Shown here: in pieces, positions 16,350-26,024 of the stretch
How the letters are laid out: each line of letters starts with the position of its first letter
Position numbering within the stretch: the first letter of the stretch is position 1
From: Albibacterium sp963696875
GTDB taxonomy: Bacteria; Bacteroidota; Bacteroidia; Sphingobacteriales; Sphingobacteriaceae
DNA length: 64,000 bases
Assembly (NCBI GenBank): GCA_963696875.1
Contig: CAVOLQ010000005.1
Coordinates: 1-64,000 of the forward strand
Direction of reading: 5' to 3'
The notes under the pieces: model-generated
Seen by the model: the letters and a program-made list of their open reading frames with translations, nothing else
What the model was told of the DNA's origin: nothing
Databases searched by the model: none
Translations under genes and position numbers: made by a program

Positions 16350-17417
16350 TTAAAATAAATCTAATTGCTTTCCGTGCTTTGAGATAAACAAATCGGTTCG
16401 CAAAGGATCCATGCTATTCTCACCCATATACCGCTTCACAGAAATACTAAACAATGCATGAATACTTTCTGCCAGTTTCCCACCACCTTTCATCCGTCTA
16501 CCCCATTGACTATCGTTTAATTTACCACCATGACATTCTTTAATCATATTCAAAACCTTTTCAGCGCGATCTGGAAAAGCTTTCGCAATCCAATCCTCAA
16601 AAATGGAAGCGATTTCACCGTTCAAACGAACGATGGTGAAGGAGGCAGACTTCGCCCCATTTTCAGCGGCTGCTTTGATAAGAGAAGGCATCTCATCACT
16701 GTTCAAACCCGGAATAATGGGCGCACACATCAACATCACCGGCACACCTGCATCACTCAACTGATGCATCACCTTCAACCTACCCCTAGCGGTAACCGTA
16801 CGGGGCTCCATCTTTTGTCTCAACTCCCCGTTCAGAGAATTTAAAGTAATTGCCACATGCACCAAATTCAATTTGGCCAACTTTTCCAAAATATCTAGAT
16901 CCCGTAATATCAAACTATTTTTTGTAATCAACGACACGGGATGTTGGTATTTTAAAAACACCTTTAAAAGTGAACGTGTGATCTCCAGCTTGCGCTCGAT
17001 CGGTTGGTAGCAATCCGTATTCCCCGACAACAAGATAGTCGCTGGTGCATAATTCTTCTTATTAAACTGCGCTTCTAACAATTCCGCAGCATTTCTCTTA
17101 ATGATAATTTTACGTTCAAAATCTAAACCAGCACTAAAACCCCAATATTGATGAGAGTTCCTAGCATAACAATAAATGCAGCCATGCTCACAACCTTGAT
17201 AAGGATTAATGGATTGCATAAATCGCAAATCTGGACTATCGCTTTTGCTAATAATCTTTTTCGGACTCTCCTCAAAAAATTGCGTAGCCGAATTTTCCAA
17301 AAATTCTTCGTCTAAGCCTTCAATGTGATCCGTGGTATACCTCTTCTCGAAAAACTTATTAGTAGGGTTTACCTGTGAACCCCTTCCTTTAAAATAGTTT
17401 TGCCCTTCTTCCATCAA
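16350..17417 (-). CDS. Radical SAM protein, PA0069/SplB-like family
   Basis: A 355-residue iron-sulfur enzyme. The cluster motif CEHGCIYCYARNSH (about residues 76-89) is the CxxxCxxC radical SAM signature, followed by the SAM-binding region ILLSGNTDCYQPIE and VAITLNSLNGELRQKMEPR. This family is often annotated as a DNA repair photolyase-like radical SAM protein because it resembles spore photolyase, but it occurs widely in non-spore-formers and its substrate is not established. It lies 51 bp upstream of the rhomboid gene in the same direction and may be cotranscribed with it. Confidence 0.85.
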   Translation of the reverse strand: MMEEGQNYFKGRGSQVNPTNKFFEKRYTTDHIEGLDEEFLENSATQFFEESPKKIISKSDSPDLRFMQSINPYQGCEHGCIYCYARNSHQYWGFSAGLDFERKIIIKRNAAELLEAQFNKKNYAPATILLSGNTDCYQPIERKLEITRSLLKVFLKYQHPVSLITKNSLILRDLDILEKLAKLNLVHVAITLNSLNGELRQKMEPRTVTARGRLKVMHQLSDAGVPVMLMCAPIIPGLNSDEMPSLIKAAAENGAKSASFTIVRLNGEIASIFEDWIAKAFPDRAEKVLNMIKECHGGKLNDSQWGRRMKGGGKLAESIHALFSISVKRYMGENSMDPLRTDLFISKHGKQLDLF

Positions 17418-17680
17418 ACAAATATACTAATATTATTAGCACTATGGATGGTTCAATTTACTTTTGAACATCGCATTTCGTATACCTGCTATTTGTCGAT
17501 TCATTGTCTCCGCTTGGAGACTTGTCCGCATCATTTTCAGTGGCCTCATCATTTAGGCAACCCGACTCGATGAAACAAATAGAGAATAGGTAAGAGAGTT
17601 TACAAGGAAGTATCAAGAATCATGTAAGGAACGATAGCAGAACGCCGAACGAGAATCATGTAGCCAAGGAGGCAGCAGTA
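17418..17680. other. Intergenic region with a small perfect hairpin
   Basis: The 263 bp between the LUD gene and the radical SAM gene carry GTCTCC-GCTT-GGAGAC at 17506-17521, a 6-bp perfect stem with a 4-base loop, without a T-run. No reading frame or tRNA is evident. Confidence 0.4.
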
Positions 17681-18349
17681 TTACTTTGGCATAATGGAAT
17701 CATCCAATAAAAAAACGTAGAGCTCTCTGGGGCCATGAGCACCTAAAACTAATGTTTTTTCAATATCGGCGGTACGGCTAGGTCCGGTTACCAAACTGAT
17801 CATACTGGGTAGACCATCGGGGTATTTCATCTTCATGAGTTCCAAACCATCTTTTATATCAGGAAGGAGTTGAGATGTATTGGCGATTACGATATGAATG
17901 TGTGGAAAAATGCTTAAGCGGCGTCCAGCTGCACTTGCATTGCTCACTAATACGCTTCCATTTCTAGCGATTAAAGCTTCGCAGGTGGTAATCCCCACCT
18001 CAGCTTGGTCAAAGTCTGTATCAGTACTATAAAAAGGGAAACCATAGGCGCTTAATAACTTTTGCACCTCTGGTTCCCAAGCATATATTTTACGTAAAGA
18101 ATCTCTTTCTGCCAAAGCTAAGAGATTCTCTATTAGGTCAATATCATCTTCACAATATACAAATTTACCAGCAATGGCGGTAAATTGCTGTGCGAACACA
18201 AATTCCAACTGCTCTTCAAATTCAGGATATAAGGGTGTTTCTTCAAGACCTAGATAAGGGTTGTCAGTCTTTTCCAACAAAGCTTTTCTTATCTTTTTTA
18301 AAACCCGCTCCTTGGAGGTTGTTTCTGAATGATTGCTATTGGACTTCAT
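17681..18349 (-). CDS. LUD-domain protein (LutC/YkgG-like)
   Basis: A 222-residue cytoplasmic protein of the LUD family, named for lactate utilisation proteins. The core motifs are CEALIARNGSVLVSNASAAG (about residues 129-148) and the end SLVTGPSRTADIEKTLVLGA plus HGPRELYVFLLDD. Stand-alone LUD proteins directly downstream of ftsH are common in Bacteroidetes and their role is unclear; they lack the LutA and LutB partners, so a role in lactate oxidation should not be assumed. It starts 11 bp after ftsH and is very probably cotranscribed with it. Confidence 0.88.
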   Translation of the reverse strand: MKSNSNHSETTSKERVLKKIRKALLEKTDNPYLGLEETPLYPEFEEQLEFVFAQQFTAIAGKFVYCEDDIDLIENLLALAERDSLRKIYAWEPEVQKLLSAYGFPFYSTDTDFDQAEVGITTCEALIARNGSVLVSNASAAGRRLSIFPHIHIVIANTSQLLPDIKDGLELMKMKYPDGLPSMISLVTGPSRTADIEKTLVLGAHGPRELYVFLLDDSIMPK

Positions 18350-18360
18350 TTACCTCCACC

Positions 18361-20568
18361 TTATTTACTGTCCTCCACTTCAAAGGCACTCGACTTATCT
18401 TCTGCCCGATTTCCCTGTAAACTATCTCCATTTACTGGAAATGACGCATTCTCTTCAGGCAGACCTTCATTCTTAGTTGCTATAGTTGGCTCCTGTGTTG
18501 AAGGAGTGGCTTCTGCAGGATTTTGATCTTTTTCAGAAGCTTCGTCTTTCTTTTCATTATCACCACTATTCACAAATTCGTCATAAGTGGTGCGATGATC
18601 AAAAGGACGCTTTCCCAAAATCTCCTCTAAATCTGACTGGAACAAAATTTCCTTTTCCAATAATTTCTCTGCCAATGCGATCAAGCCCGCCTGCTTACTC
18701 AAAAGCAATCGTTTTGTACGATCATAAGAATCCGAAATCAATAACCTCACTTCTTCATCAATAAGCTCTGCAGTTTTTTCTGAGTAAGGTTTGTTGAATT
18801 GATTTTCCTGGCTGTCGTTGAAAGAAATATTTCCAACTTTCTTATTCATACCATACACGGTGACCATGGCATAAGCCAATTTAGTAATGCGTTCAAGGTC
18901 GTTTTGTGCACCCGTTGATATTCTAGAGAAAGTAATATCTTCCGCTACTCGCCCACCCATTGTCATGCACATTCCATCAATTAACTGCTCTGTAGTATAC
19001 AAGAATTGTTCTTTCGGTAAGTATTGAGCATAACCTAAAGCGGCTACACCTCGAGGAACTATTGATACTTTCACCAGTGGATCGGCATGTTCTAAGAACC
19101 AGCCCGCAATGGCATGACCCGCTTCGTGGTAAGCAACAATCCGTTTCTCTTCTGGAGATATGATTTTATTTTTCTTTTCCAAACCACCGATAACACGATC
19201 AATTGCATCTTGAAAATCATGCATATCCACCGAAGTTTTTGAACGACGAGCGGCGATCAATGCTGCCTCATTACATACGTTAGCAATCTCGGCACCAGCA
19301 AAACCTGGAGTCTGTGCAGAAAGCTTTTTAGCATCTACATCCGCCGCAAGCTTAATTGGCTTTAAATGCACTTTAAATATTTGCTCTCGTCCTACTAAAT
19401 CGGGTTTATCAATAGATATTTGCCTATCGAAGCGCCCAGGACGAAGCAAAGCTGAGTCTAAAACATCTGGACGGTTAGTTGCTGCCAAGATGATAATTCC
19501 TGAATCGGTACCGAAACCATCCATTTCTACAAGAAGCTGGTTTAAGGTATTTTCACGTTCATCGTTCCCACCCATCATGCTGTTTTTGCCTCTTGCACGA
19601 CCTATAGCGTCGATCTCATCGATAAAAATAATACACGGGGCTTTATCTTTTGCCTGCTTAAATAAATCACGGACACGGGAAGCTCCAACACCTACAAACA
19701 TTTCTACAAAGTCCGACCCCGAAAGGGAAAAGAAAGGTACTTGAGCTTCTCCGGCAACAGCTTTTGCCAATAGTGTTTTTCCTGTTCCTGGGGAACCTAC
19801 CAATAAAGCTCCTTTCGGGATTTTACCTCCAAGGTTGGTGTATTTACCAGGATTCTTTAAGAAGTCAACGATTTCCATAACTTCTTGTTTGGCTTCTTCC
19901 AAACCTGCTACATCATTGAAAGTAACGTTTACTTGTGATTCTTTGTCAAAAAGCGTTGCCTTCGATTTACCGATATTAAATATCTGTCCGCCAGCACCAC
20001 CTCCACCGGCTCCACCACCCATTCTTCGCATGATGAAAATCCAGAAGCCGACGATCAATAAAATGGGAAGTAAAGTAATTAACCAACCTGTCCATGCACT
20101 TGTACGGTCTTCTAGGTTGACGCTCACACGGCTTTCCATTGGAATTCCTGCTTGGGCGGCATCCAGTTTACGGTCTAATAAATCCATAGAACCCTCATTA
20201 AATACATATTGGGGACCAACAGTAGGTGTAATATTTAATGCATTCGGCTGAGGCTTTACATCTTTATACTTCTCTTCGTCAAGTTTTTCTTTCTTAATAA
20301 AAACTTCTACAACGTAAAGGTCATTCTTTTTATAAGCAACCAAGTGATCGACATCACCCGGAATAAGCATTTCTTGTTCAAATTGCTTATAGTTTATTGT
20401 TTTTGCAGTTTCTCCGCTAAAAACATACTGGAGCACGAAGAATCCTAAAAGCATGGCCATCCAAAGCCACATAATATTGAATTTGGGGGGTTTTGGAGTG
20501 ATCTTTTTTCCAGGGATTATTTTCTTCTTGCCTGTCTGTTTAGACATTTTTTCTTTCATCTTCTTCAT
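18361..20568 (-). CDS. ftsH: ATP-dependent zinc metalloprotease FtsH
   Basis: Membrane-anchored AAA+ protease that degrades misfolded membrane proteins and regulators. 735 residues: a basic cytoplasmic start, TM1 (IMWLWMAMLLGFFVLQYVF), a periplasmic domain, TM2 (WLITLLPILLIVGFWIFIM), a Gly-rich linker, Walker A LLVGSPGTGKTLLAK, Walker B CIIFIDEIDAIGRARG, the second region of homology TNRPDVLDSALLRPGRFDR, and the zinc site HEAGH with the third ligand further on. The C-terminal tail from about residue 675 is low-complexity, rich in Glu, Asp and Ser, and longer than in E. coli, as usual for Bacteroidetes. Order rsfS-ftsH-LUD is conserved in the group. Confidence 0.97.
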   Translation of the reverse strand: MKKMKEKMSKQTGKKKIIPGKKITPKPPKFNIMWLWMAMLLGFFVLQYVFSGETAKTINYKQFEQEMLIPGDVDHLVAYKKNDLYVVEVFIKKEKLDEEKYKDVKPQPNALNITPTVGPQYVFNEGSMDLLDRKLDAAQAGIPMESRVSVNLEDRTSAWTGWLITLLPILLIVGFWIFIMRRMGGGAGGGGAGGQIFNIGKSKATLFDKESQVNVTFNDVAGLEEAKQEVMEIVDFLKNPGKYTNLGGKIPKGALLVGSPGTGKTLLAKAVAGEAQVPFFSLSGSDFVEMFVGVGASRVRDLFKQAKDKAPCIIFIDEIDAIGRARGKNSMMGGNDERENTLNQLLVEMDGFGTDSGIIILAATNRPDVLDSALLRPGRFDRQISIDKPDLVGREQIFKVHLKPIKLAADVDAKKLSAQTPGFAGAEIANVCNEAALIAARRSKTSVDMHDFQDAIDRVIGGLEKKNKIISPEEKRIVAYHEAGHAIAGWFLEHADPLVKVSIVPRGVAALGYAQYLPKEQFLYTTEQLIDGMCMTMGGRVAEDITFSRISTGAQNDLERITKLAYAMVTVYGMNKKVGNISFNDSQENQFNKPYSEKTAELIDEEVRLLISDSYDRTKRLLLSKQAGLIALAEKLLEKEILFQSDLEEILGKRPFDHRTTYDEFVNSGDNEKKDEASEKDQNPAEATPSTQEPTIATKNEGLPEENASFPVNGDSLQGNRAEDKSSAFEVEDSK

Positions 20569-20630
20569 TTTAGAATGCCGATCTATTTAAATTTTTTTCA
20601 GCATTATTTTACCTTTTGGACTAATCTGAT

Positions 20631-21005
20631 TTAAGCGCTTTTATAGTTTTCAAATTTAGCATCGCCCCAAAGGTCTTCAATACCATAGTATTCTCTCTTA
20701 TCTGTTTTAAAAACATGAACAACAACGTCCACATAATCTAACAGTATCCATTCGCCGTTTGCATACCCTTCAACTCTCCATGGATGTTCTTTAACACCTT
20801 TATATACCTCTGCTTCTATGCTATCCGCAATGGCTCTCATTTGTGTGGCGCTTTCAGCGTGGCAAATTACGAAATAATCAGATACTGAACTGTTAATATT
20901 TCTTAAATCTAGTCTTACAATATCATTTCCCTTTTTCTCCTGCATACCGTGGACCACGAGTTGAGAAATAAGCATTGAATTATCTACTTTTTTACTTTTT
21001 ACCAT
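20631..21005 (-). CDS. rsfS: Ribosome silencing factor RsfS (Iojap/YbeB)
   Basis: Binds ribosomal protein uL14 and blocks subunit joining when nutrients are short. The core is KGNDIVRLDLRNINSSVSDY, FVICHAESATQMRAIADSIE, EHPWRVEGYANGEWILLDYV and DVVVHVFKTDKREYYGIEDL, followed by WGDA, the full Iojap signature. I start at the internal ATG at 21005 (VKSKKVDNSMLISQ), giving 124 residues as in relatives; the frame is open to an ATG at 21035, only 6 bp from the divergent birA start, which would leave no room for promoters. Upstream of and probably cotranscribed with ftsH. Confidence 0.93.
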   Translation of the reverse strand: MVKSKKVDNSMLISQLVVHGMQEKKGNDIVRLDLRNINSSVSDYFVICHAESATQMRAIADSIEAEVYKGVKEHPWRVEGYANGEWILLDYVDVVVHVFKTDKREYYGIEDLWGDAKFENYKSA

Positions 21006-21041
21006 TAATAATCCTAATTTTGACTGTTTCATCATTCTAGA

Positions 21042-21821
21042 ATGCCTAAACCTTTACAAAGTAACAATTTTTCAGGAATATGTGTTGGACAAAATCGCAT
21101 TGTCCTCGAGCGCGTTGCATCTACAAATGATTATCTAAAGGATAAACTGTCAAAATCTAAGCCATTTGCCGAAGGAACTGTAATAATGGCAGTTGACCAA
21201 TATGCGGGTAGAGGGCAAGTTGGTACCCATTGGCAAAGTCATCCAGGCAAAAACTTAACGGCAAGCATTTTACTTTGCCCCAACTTTTTACATCCTTCAC
21301 AGCAATTTACTCTGAATATTGCTATTTGTCTAGCTGTTCAGCAAGTTTTAAGCAATATTCTCGATCAAGAAGTCCGAATTAAATGGCCGAACGACATATT
21401 TGTTAACAACAAGAAACTAGGGGGCCTATTAATTGAAAATATTTTGCAGGGTAACTCTTGGAAATATGCCATAATTGGTATCGGTATTAATGTAAATCAA
21501 TCTGATTTCCCCGATGAGATGAATCAGGCTGGCTCCCTTATTAAATTATTACATGAAACGTACAGTATTGAAAAGTTATTAACCGAAATTTGCACTTGCG
21601 TTGATTATCACTATTTTCAACTCAGGCGGGGGAACTTTGCTGAACAAAAGCAGCTCTATTGCGAACATCTTTTTGGTATTAATGAAATTAGAAAGTTCAA
21701 AATTGATGGAGTTCTTGTTGAAGGAAAGATTATAGATGTAGATGAAAATGGGAAGTTAGTAGTTGACTTTAATGGTCATCTTGCTAAGTTTGGATTTAAA
21801 GAGATTGAATATCTAATTTAA
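21042..21821 (+). CDS. birA: Biotin--[acetyl-CoA-carboxylase] ligase (no DNA-binding domain)
   Basis: Attaches biotin to the carrier domain of acetyl-CoA carboxylase and related enzymes. 259 residues, lacking the N-terminal helix-turn-helix of E. coli BirA, so catalytic only. ASTNDYLKD, the adenylate-binding YAGRGQVGTHW (in place of GRGRRGR), VRIKWPNDIFVNNKKLGGLL and AIIGIGINVNQ are the hallmark blocks, with a C-terminal SH3-like domain. Divergent from rsfS; its stop abuts the dsbD-like gene, with which it is likely cotranscribed. Confidence 0.93.
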   Translation: MPKPLQSNNFSGICVGQNRIVLERVASTNDYLKDKLSKSKPFAEGTVIMAVDQYAGRGQVGTHWQSHPGKNLTASILLCPNFLHPSQQFTLNIAICLAVQQVLSNILDQEVRIKWPNDIFVNNKKLGGLLIENILQGNSWKYAIIGIGINVNQSDFPDEMNQAGSLIKLLHETYSIEKLLTEICTCVDYHYFQLRRGNFAEQKQLYCEHLFGINEIRKFKIDGVLVEGKIIDVDENGKLVVDFNGHLAKFGFKEIEYLI

Positions 21822-21842
21822 ATGTATATAAGACTGTATATT

Positions 21843-23972
21843 ATGAAGAGGCTTTTCTTATTATTTTTACTTTTTTGTGGATCTTGGTCTGCTCAGGCTC
21901 AAATATACGACCCTGTCAGCTGGAAATTTAGTGTTGAGGATGTAAAGGGCGATGAAGCGACTTTAGTTCTTAGTGCCACCATTCAAAATCGATGGCACCT
22001 ATACTCCCAATTTATTGAGGAAGGTGGCCCCATACCCACTAGTTTCTCTTTTGAAAACTCGCCTAGCTACAGCCTGATCGGATCAGTTAGTGAAAGTCCC
22101 AAGGCAATTTCGGCCTTTGACCCAAATTTTGACATGCAGATTGCATGGCATACGAATAAAGTTGATTTTAAACAACGAATAAAACTAAAAGAACCAAAAT
22201 TCACAGTGAAAGGAATGCTGGAGTTCATGACTTGTGATGACAAGAATTGCTTACCTCCAGAAGAAGTCCCTTTTTCTATACCTATCGATGCCTCTAAAGC
22301 TTTTGCTGAGGTCAAACAGAAAAATGACGCCCAAGAAATAAATGCCGCTAAAGATGGAAGTCCGGTTGATATCACTTTACCTGCAGTAGGACCTCGTGGA
22401 ACTCCAGACACACTTTCGTTATTAACAGTTACCACACCTTCCGATTCTACTGACGCCTTAACTGTCGCCAATTCTGATTCCTTAATAAGCAATGCCGAAG
22501 CAGCTGGAGAGTTAGAGAATGAAGGTAGCCCTAATAGTCTTTGGGGGATTTTTATTGCTGGATTAATTGGTGGTTTTGCCGCTTTTTTAATGCCTTGTAT
22601 TTATCCGATGGTACCTCTGACGACCTCCTTTTTCACTAAACAAGGCGGAAGCCGTAGCAAAGGATTAAGAATGGCCTTTCTATATGGCATTTCTATCATC
22701 GTGATTTATGTTGCCTTAGGAATTTTAATCACTTTGGCTTTTGGCGCTTCGGCCTTAAATCAAATGGCTAGTAGTGCACTCTTTAATTTAGCCTTCTTCG
22801 TGATTATCATTATTTTTGCAATCTCTTTTTTAGGTGCTTTTGAGATCACGCTTCCGGCGCGATTTGTTAACAAAATAGATCAGCAATCCGATAGAGGAGG
22901 ACTAATTGGCATTTTCTTTATGGCCTTTACTTTGGCCCTTGTTTCCTTTTCTTGTACAGGTCCCATCATTGGTTATTTATTAGTTGAAGCTGTTTCCGAA
23001 GGTGCTTTATTAGGCCCTGCTATTGGGATGCTTGGATTCTCGATTGCATTAGCGCTTCCCTTTATTATTTTTGCTGCTTTTCCAGCTTTCTTAAAGGAAA
23101 TGCCAAAATCGGGAGGGTGGTTAAATACTGTGAAGGTATCTTTAGGTTTTTTAGAATTAGCTCTTGCCTTTAAATTCTTATCCAATGTAGACTTGGCTTA
23201 TCATTGGGGAATTTTAGATCGGGAAATTTTCTTAGCGATTTGGATTGTGATCTTTGCTATTTTCGGCATCTACCTTTTAGGAAAACTAAAGCTGTCCGCT
23301 TCTGACGAGATTAGTATAATCTCTCTGCCTAGGTTATTCTTTGCCATGCTAATACTAACTTTCACCATGTACATGGTCCCTGGCATGTGGGGCGCCCCTT
23401 TGAAAGGCATCAGCGCTTGGCTACCTCCGCAACCTACTCAAGATTTTGATCTTTCTCGGCTATCTTATGGATCCTTGTCTTCTACATCAGCCGATAATTC
23501 CAACTCATCAAGAAAGTATGCTGGACTTTTTGAAGCTCCTCATGGATTAGAAGCGTTTTATGACTATCAAGAAGGTTTGGACTATGCCAAAAAAGTGAAT
23601 AAGCCTGCCTTAATCGATTTTACAGGATGGAGTTGTGTTAATTGCCGTAAAATGGAAGCGACGGTATGGGCCGATAGTGAAGTCTTACGCCGATTAAGAC
23701 AAGACTATGTCATCATTTCCTTATATGTCGACGACAAAACTGCATTAGATGAAAGTGAACAATACACTTCCGATTTTAGCGGCAAAAAAATAAATACAAT
23801 CGGTAAAAAATGGAGTGACCTACAATCTTCCGTTTTTAAAACCAATTCTCAACCATTCTATGTTATCATGAATGGCGATGGCGATCGATTAGTTCCAGCT
23901 CAGGCATATAATTTAAATATTCAAAATTATATCAACTTTCTTAATAATGGGCTTGAGGCATTTAAAAAATAA
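21843..23972 (+). CDS. Thiol:disulfide interchange protein DsbD-like
   Basis: Carries electrons from cytoplasmic thioredoxin across the inner membrane to periplasmic oxidoreductases. I choose the ATG at 21843, which gives a signal peptide (KRLFLLFLLFCGSWSAQAQ); an ATG at 21822 directly after birA prepends seven residues. An N-terminal DsbD-alpha domain has the FMTCDDKNCLPPEEVPF Cys pair, then about eight membrane segments follow, beginning with FIAGLIGGFAAFLMPCIYPM (first redox Cys) and with SFSCTGPIIGYLL (second). The last domain is thioredoxin-like with DFTGWSCVNCRKME (CVNC active site). About 709 residues, full-length architecture. A low-complexity Thr/Ser/Asp linker joins the first two domains. 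Confidence 0.93.
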   Translation: MKRLFLLFLLFCGSWSAQAQIYDPVSWKFSVEDVKGDEATLVLSATIQNRWHLYSQFIEEGGPIPTSFSFENSPSYSLIGSVSESPKAISAFDPNFDMQIAWHTNKVDFKQRIKLKEPKFTVKGMLEFMTCDDKNCLPPEEVPFSIPIDASKAFAEVKQKNDAQEINAAKDGSPVDITLPAVGPRGTPDTLSLLTVTTPSDSTDALTVANSDSLISNAEAAGELENEGSPNSLWGIFIAGLIGGFAAFLMPCIYPMVPLTTSFFTKQGGSRSKGLRMAFLYGISIIVIYVALGILITLAFGASALNQMASSALFNLAFFVIIIIFAISFLGAFEITLPARFVNKIDQQSDRGGLIGIFFMAFTLALVSFSCTGPIIGYLLVEAVSEGALLGPAIGMLGFSIALALPFIIFAAFPAFLKEMPKSGGWLNTVKVSLGFLELALAFKFLSNVDLAYHWGILDREIFLAIWIVIFAIFGIYLLGKLKLSASDEISIISLPRLFFAMLILTFTMYMVPGMWGAPLKGISAWLPPQPTQDFDLSRLSYGSLSSTSADNSNSSRKYAGLFEAPHGLEAFYDYQEGLDYAKKVNKPALIDFTGWSCVNCRKMEATVWADSEVLRRLRQDYVIISLYVDDKTALDESEQYTSDFSGKKINTIGKKWSDLQSSVFKTNSQPFYVIMNGDGDRLVPAQAYNLNIQNYINFLNNGLEAFKK

Positions 23973-24005
23973 AATTTATCTTAGCCATCTTTCTAAATAA
24001 ATCAT

Positions 24006-24983
24006 ATGGATAAAATTAAAAACATTGCAGTATTTACGTCTGGAGGAGATGCTCCGGGAATGAATGCTGCTATTCGCGCTGTTGTACGTAGTGGCCTTTA
24101 TTACGATTTAAATGTCTTCGGAATTTATCGTGGCTTCGATGGCATGGTTAAGGGTGATATTTTTCCAATGGAGGCGAAGTCTGTAGCCAATATTATCCAG
24201 CGTGGCGGTACAATGTTGAAAACGGCTAGAAGTGAAGACTTCAAAACAAGTGAGGGCCGCGCTAAAGCATTTAAAAACCTTAAGAAATTCGATATTGACG
24301 CTTTAGTTGCCATTGGTGGTGACGGCACTTTCACTGGTTCTAAAATCTTTATGCAAGAATACGATATGCCTATAATGGGAATGCCGGGGACAATTGATAA
24401 TGATTTGCAAGGAACTGATTTTACTATCGGCTATGATACCGCCATCAATACTGTCATTGATGCTGTTGATAAGATCCGCGATACAGCAGAGTCTCATGAT
24501 CGTGTTTTTATTGTCGAAGTTATGGGCAGGGATTCAGGCCTGATTGCTTTGAGAAGCGGTATTGGAACTGGCGCGGAGGCAATTTTAATTCCGGAAAACA
24601 AAATAGACTTCTCTGGCTTCTTAACACGCTTGGATAAAACCCGTAAAAATAAATCTTCCAGAATCATCATCGTTGCCGAAGGTGACAAAGATGGCGATGC
24701 TTTTGCTGTTGCCGACAAAGTAAAAGATCGTTTCCCACATTATGATGTTCGAATTTCGGTGTTAGGCCACATACAACGAGGTGGAAGTCCCACTTGTATG
24801 GATCGGGTTTTGGCCAGTCGACTAGGAGTAGCTGCCGTGGAGGGATTGTTGAACGGAAGAAAGGGTGAAATGGCCGGCTTGCTGGGAGGCACTATAACAT
24901 ATACAGATTTTGCGCATGCCATAAAACACATCAATCATGTGAATGCCAATTTACTAAAGATTGTGGATATTCTGTCTCTTTAG
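24006..24983 (+). CDS. pfkA: ATP-dependent 6-phosphofructokinase
   Basis: Commits fructose 6-phosphate to glycolysis. 325 residues. ATP-binding FTSGGDAPGMNAAIRAVVR (residues 11-29), then IGGDGTFTGSKIF, the catalytic PGTIDNDLQGTDFTIGYDTA (TIDND with the base Asp) and the substrate loop VEVMGRDSGLIAL are all present, with LGHIQRGGSPT further on. The GGDGT motif (Gly after Asp) is that of ATP-dependent enzymes rather than pyrophosphate-dependent ones (GGDDT). Stands alone; the next gene converges. Confidence 0.97.
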   Translation: MDKIKNIAVFTSGGDAPGMNAAIRAVVRSGLYYDLNVFGIYRGFDGMVKGDIFPMEAKSVANIIQRGGTMLKTARSEDFKTSEGRAKAFKNLKKFDIDALVAIGGDGTFTGSKIFMQEYDMPIMGMPGTIDNDLQGTDFTIGYDTAINTVIDAVDKIRDTAESHDRVFIVEVMGRDSGLIALRSGIGTGAEAILIPENKIDFSGFLTRLDKTRKNKSSRIIIVAEGDKDGDAFAVADKVKDRFPHYDVRISVLGHIQRGGSPTCMDRVLASRLGVAAVEGLLNGRKGEMAGLLGGTITYTDFAHAIKHINHVNANLLKIVDILSL

Positions 24984-25022
24984 TACGATTTCATGATGCA
25001 GGACAAGGTACAGACGGGTGGA

Positions 25023-25985
25023 CTAATTACTTTTTTTAGGCTTAGAAACCTCTGGATCTTTTCCTGCATTTATATCCTGTTCAATTTCTGACAGGGTAAT
25101 TTTCACCGCATATTTCGCGGGTCTTATTTCCCCATCACGCTTTTTGGCATATACCTGAGTAAATTCTGCACCAAAGAAAAGAATGGCTGCAGTGTAATAG
25201 ATCCATAATAAAATAATAACCATAGAGCCCGCTGCACCATAGGCACTTGCCGGTGCAGTGTATTGCATATACAGGTCTATTAAATATTTCCCTAAAATGA
25301 ATAATATTGATGTAAATATTGCCCCACTTCTTACGTAAACCCATCTAATTTCTGCATCGGGCAAAAATTTGAAGATCACTGCAAAAAGAACAGCGATTAT
25401 CACAAAAGAAACAGAGCCATTAATTAGGTTGACAAAAAATACAGTTGTATCCGGAAAGTATTCTACAAGAGTGGTGCTGAGTGCGTCGATTATCAAATTG
25501 ACAAATAGTGAAACGATTAATAGAAAACCTAATCCTATGATTAGTGAGAACGATAACACTCGATCTACAATTAATTTTACCCATCCTTTTTTGGGTTTCG
25601 CACGTACCCCCCATATTGCATTGATAGAGTCTTGAATTTCTATAAATACTTTTGTAGCACCTACGATGAGTGTTCCTACACCAATCAGTATTGCCAATCC
25701 TGATTTTCCCGCAAGACTTACGCCCCTAATAAATTCCTGTATCAGCATTGCCGCCTCCTCTCCTATAAATTTATTTAGCTCTCCAAAGATTTGACCGTTT
25801 ATCGCTTGCTCACCAAAAAAGAAGCCCGTTAACCAAATGATGATCAAAAGCAAAGGTGCTAATGAAAAAATGGTATAATAGGCCAGGGCGGCGCTCATTT
25901 TCATTGCATTATCCTCCAAAAATGCAGCAAATGTATCTTTTAATAGCTCAAATGCACTTCTAAAAAAAGGTATCTTTTGTTTCAT
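25023..25985 (-). CDS. YihY/BrkB-family inner-membrane protein
   Basis: A 320-residue membrane protein. After an amphipathic start come the family hallmark MKMSAALAYYTIFSLAPLLL and five further hydrophobic segments (IIIWLTGFFFG, GLAILIGVGTLIVGATK, VLSFSLIIGLGFLLIVSLFV, GSVSFVIIAVLFAVIFKFLP, GSMVIILLWIYYTAAILFFG), ending FGAEFTQVYAKKRDGEIRP. Members were once called RNase BN, an assignment that has been withdrawn; the function is unknown. Convergent with pfkA and followed by nothing in the same direction. Confidence 0.9.
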   Translation of the reverse strand: MKQKIPFFRSAFELLKDTFAAFLEDNAMKMSAALAYYTIFSLAPLLLIIIWLTGFFFGEQAINGQIFGELNKFIGEEAAMLIQEFIRGVSLAGKSGLAILIGVGTLIVGATKVFIEIQDSINAIWGVRAKPKKGWVKLIVDRVLSFSLIIGLGFLLIVSLFVNLIIDALSTTLVEYFPDTTVFFVNLINGSVSFVIIAVLFAVIFKFLPDAEIRWVYVRSGAIFTSILFILGKYLIDLYMQYTAPASAYGAAGSMVIILLWIYYTAAILFFGAEFTQVYAKKRDGEIRPAKYAVKITLSEIEQDINAGKDPEVSKPKKSN

Positions 25986-26024
25986 AGGGTTCTTTTCTTA
26001 CCTAGATTAAGAATAGGCTTATTC

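Noticed and set aside
15000..16500. Recent horizontal transfer between phyla
   Set aside because: Tens of kilobases of core housekeeping genes on both sides, no mobile element, and both border genes broken at one point; a chimera is simpler.
25023..25985. Ribonuclease BN
   Set aside because: The old name for YihY/BrkB proteins is not supported; true RNase BN/Z is a metallo-beta-lactamase fold.
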